A DNA stretch of 6,139 bases. Origin: a bacterium (lineage in GTDB: Bacteria > Patescibacteriota > Minisyncoccia > Phycocordibacterales > PALSA-1337). Both the position numbers and the translations under genes were made by a program. The notes under the pieces were generated by a model, which was not told the DNA's origin, made no database searches, and was given only the letters and a program-made list of their open reading frames with translations. The stretch is taken from positions 1 to 6,139 of the forward strand of contig JAUYLM010000050.1 of the NCBI GenBank assembly GCA_030698965.1. The letters run 5' to 3'. This document shows positions 5,685 to 6,139 of this stretch, one piece after another; position 1 is the first letter of the stretch; every line of letters starts with the position of its first letter.

Positions 5685-6139
5685 ACGTTGTTATTATCGC
5701 ATACATTTATCTGTCCTGTACTGCGCACAGAGACTTTCTTGACTCCTCCGTCGGTTGAAACAAGAGTGATTTCCGCGTATGTGTACGTCGTAACCGTGTT
5801 TCCATTTATCTTAATAATAGCATTGGGGTCAGGTCTCTTGAAGGTGATATCTAAAGTGTTGACATTACTAATAGTACAGGATCCTGACCCTACGCATAGC
5901 GCGGAAACCTTGCTTCCCCTTTTTATATTTGATGTAGAAATTTCTTCGCCTGGCGCGTCATATGCTCCATTAAGATTAGCATCTACAAAAAAGACGACCT
6001 TTGTTGCCTTATTTAGAGAAGTCCGGTCAAAACGAACTCCGTAAGGATAAGTAAATTCGCTTGAGAAGCTCGCACCGCCAGAAACCGGCTTGCTTTTTAC
6101 ATTTAATCCATACGACTGCGCGTTGCGGATCGTCAGGGC
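5675..6139 (-). CDS. FimT/GspH-like minor pilin, partial (N-terminus beyond window)
   Basis: An open frame enters from the right edge and runs 154 codons to a TAA at 5677-5675, overlapping the PilW-like ATG by 10 bp. The first residues visible, ALTIRNAQSYGLNVK, match the helix after the prepilin stem in FimT/GspH proteins (the pattern L..AQ.YGL.V). They are followed by YGVRFDRTSL and VVFFVDANLNGAYDAPGEE, a style I associate with this family in Parcubacteria. Conserved Cys residues appear in the ALCVGSGSCTIS stretch and in the terminal VCDNNNVCN. The prepilin leader and start codon must lie outside the window. As the first visible gene of the four it corresponds to GspH/FimU in the tip complex. 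The start is unknown, and because no Met-initiated frame is visible here it is easily missed. Confidence 0.78.
   Translation of the reverse strand, partial: ALTIRNAQSYGLNVKSKPVSGGASFSSEFTYPYGVRFDRTSLNKATKVVFFVDANLNGAYDAPGEEISTSNIKRGSKVSALCVGSGSCTISNVNTLDITFKRPDPNAIIKINGNTVTTYTYAEITLVSTDGGVKKVSVRSTGQINVCDNNNVCN

Larger units (their letters stand above)
3989..6139 (-). other. Minor-pilin operon (H-J-I-K order), 5' end outside window
   Basis: Four pilin-like genes are joined by a 10-bp overlap, a 5-bp gap and an ATGA overlap, with no promoter-like gaps between them, so they are one translationally coupled operon. Order is FimT/GspH-like, PilW/GspJ-like, PilV/GspI-like, PilX/GspK-like. No Shine-Dalgarno precedes the three internal starts. 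No terminator hairpin separates the operon from ligA 19 bp downstream. Confidence 0.75.

Noticed and set aside
5679..6044. A 121-codon plus-strand open frame at the right end
   Set aside because: It is antisense to the FimT/GspH-like partial gene, which continues the pilin operon in frame and overlaps the next start as expected.
1..6139. Recoded UGA (Gracilibacteria/SR1 genetic code)
   Set aside because: TGA ends the antitoxin and PilV-like genes at natural domain ends with tight overlaps to the next start, and no gene needs TGA read through.
1..6139. CRISPR arrays, insertion sequences, attachment sites, riboswitches
   Set aside because: No regularly spaced repeats, transposase reading frames, tRNA 3'-end duplications or recognisable riboswitch cores were found on either strand.

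Overview
The window looks like a compact chromosomal segment from a Candidate Phyla Radiation bacterium, most likely a Parcubacteria-type lineage. This rests on recognising family styles, not on a marker gene. The pointers are a DUF5671-type membrane protein, divergent minor pilins of the kind common in that group, a LigA with unusual N-terminal and zinc-finger residues, very tight gene packing, no clear Shine-Dalgarno sequences, and promoters placed so that transcripts would begin at or very near the ATG. TGA acts as an ordinary stop (antitoxin, PilV-like gene), so the recoded Gracilibacteria/SR1 code does not apply.

Layout, read in the minus-strand direction of most genes (from right to left). 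(1) 6139-3989: four overlapping or nearly touching genes for type IV pilus minor pilins / type II pseudopilins. These are a FimT/GspH-like protein (its N-terminus lies outside the window), a PilW/GspJ-like, a PilV/GspI-like and a PilX/GspK-like protein. Together they would form the minor-pilin tip complex that primes pilus assembly; the ATPases, platform protein and prepilin peptidase are not in this window. (2) 3969-1954: ligA, NAD-dependent DNA ligase, full length, with changes at normally essential NMN-pocket and zinc-ligand positions. (3) 1480-1948, on the plus strand: a two-gene type II toxin-antitoxin module (ribbon-helix-helix antitoxin, RelE-superfamily toxin) that converges on ligA. 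(4) 1391-1104: gatC, a subunit of the tRNA-dependent amidotransferase. (5) 1080-1008: tRNA-Ile(GAT). (6) 967-17: a five-helix DUF5671-type membrane protein with an extracytoplasmic C-terminal domain resembling a pseudopilin globular domain.

Functionally the window mixes housekeeping (ligA, gatC, tRNA-Ile) with surface-appendage genes and a small selfish or stress module. The toxin-antitoxin pair is the likeliest insertion: it is opposite in strand to all neighbours, looks more AT-rich than ligA, and sits between ligA and gatC, two genes that are neighbours in many bacteria. No gene-free stretch exceeds 100 bases, and there are no CRISPR arrays, insertion sequences or rRNA genes. I do not see a clearly new multi-gene system. 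The points most worth a second look are the LigA variant, the leaderless-promoter geometry and the membrane/pilin-like fusion.
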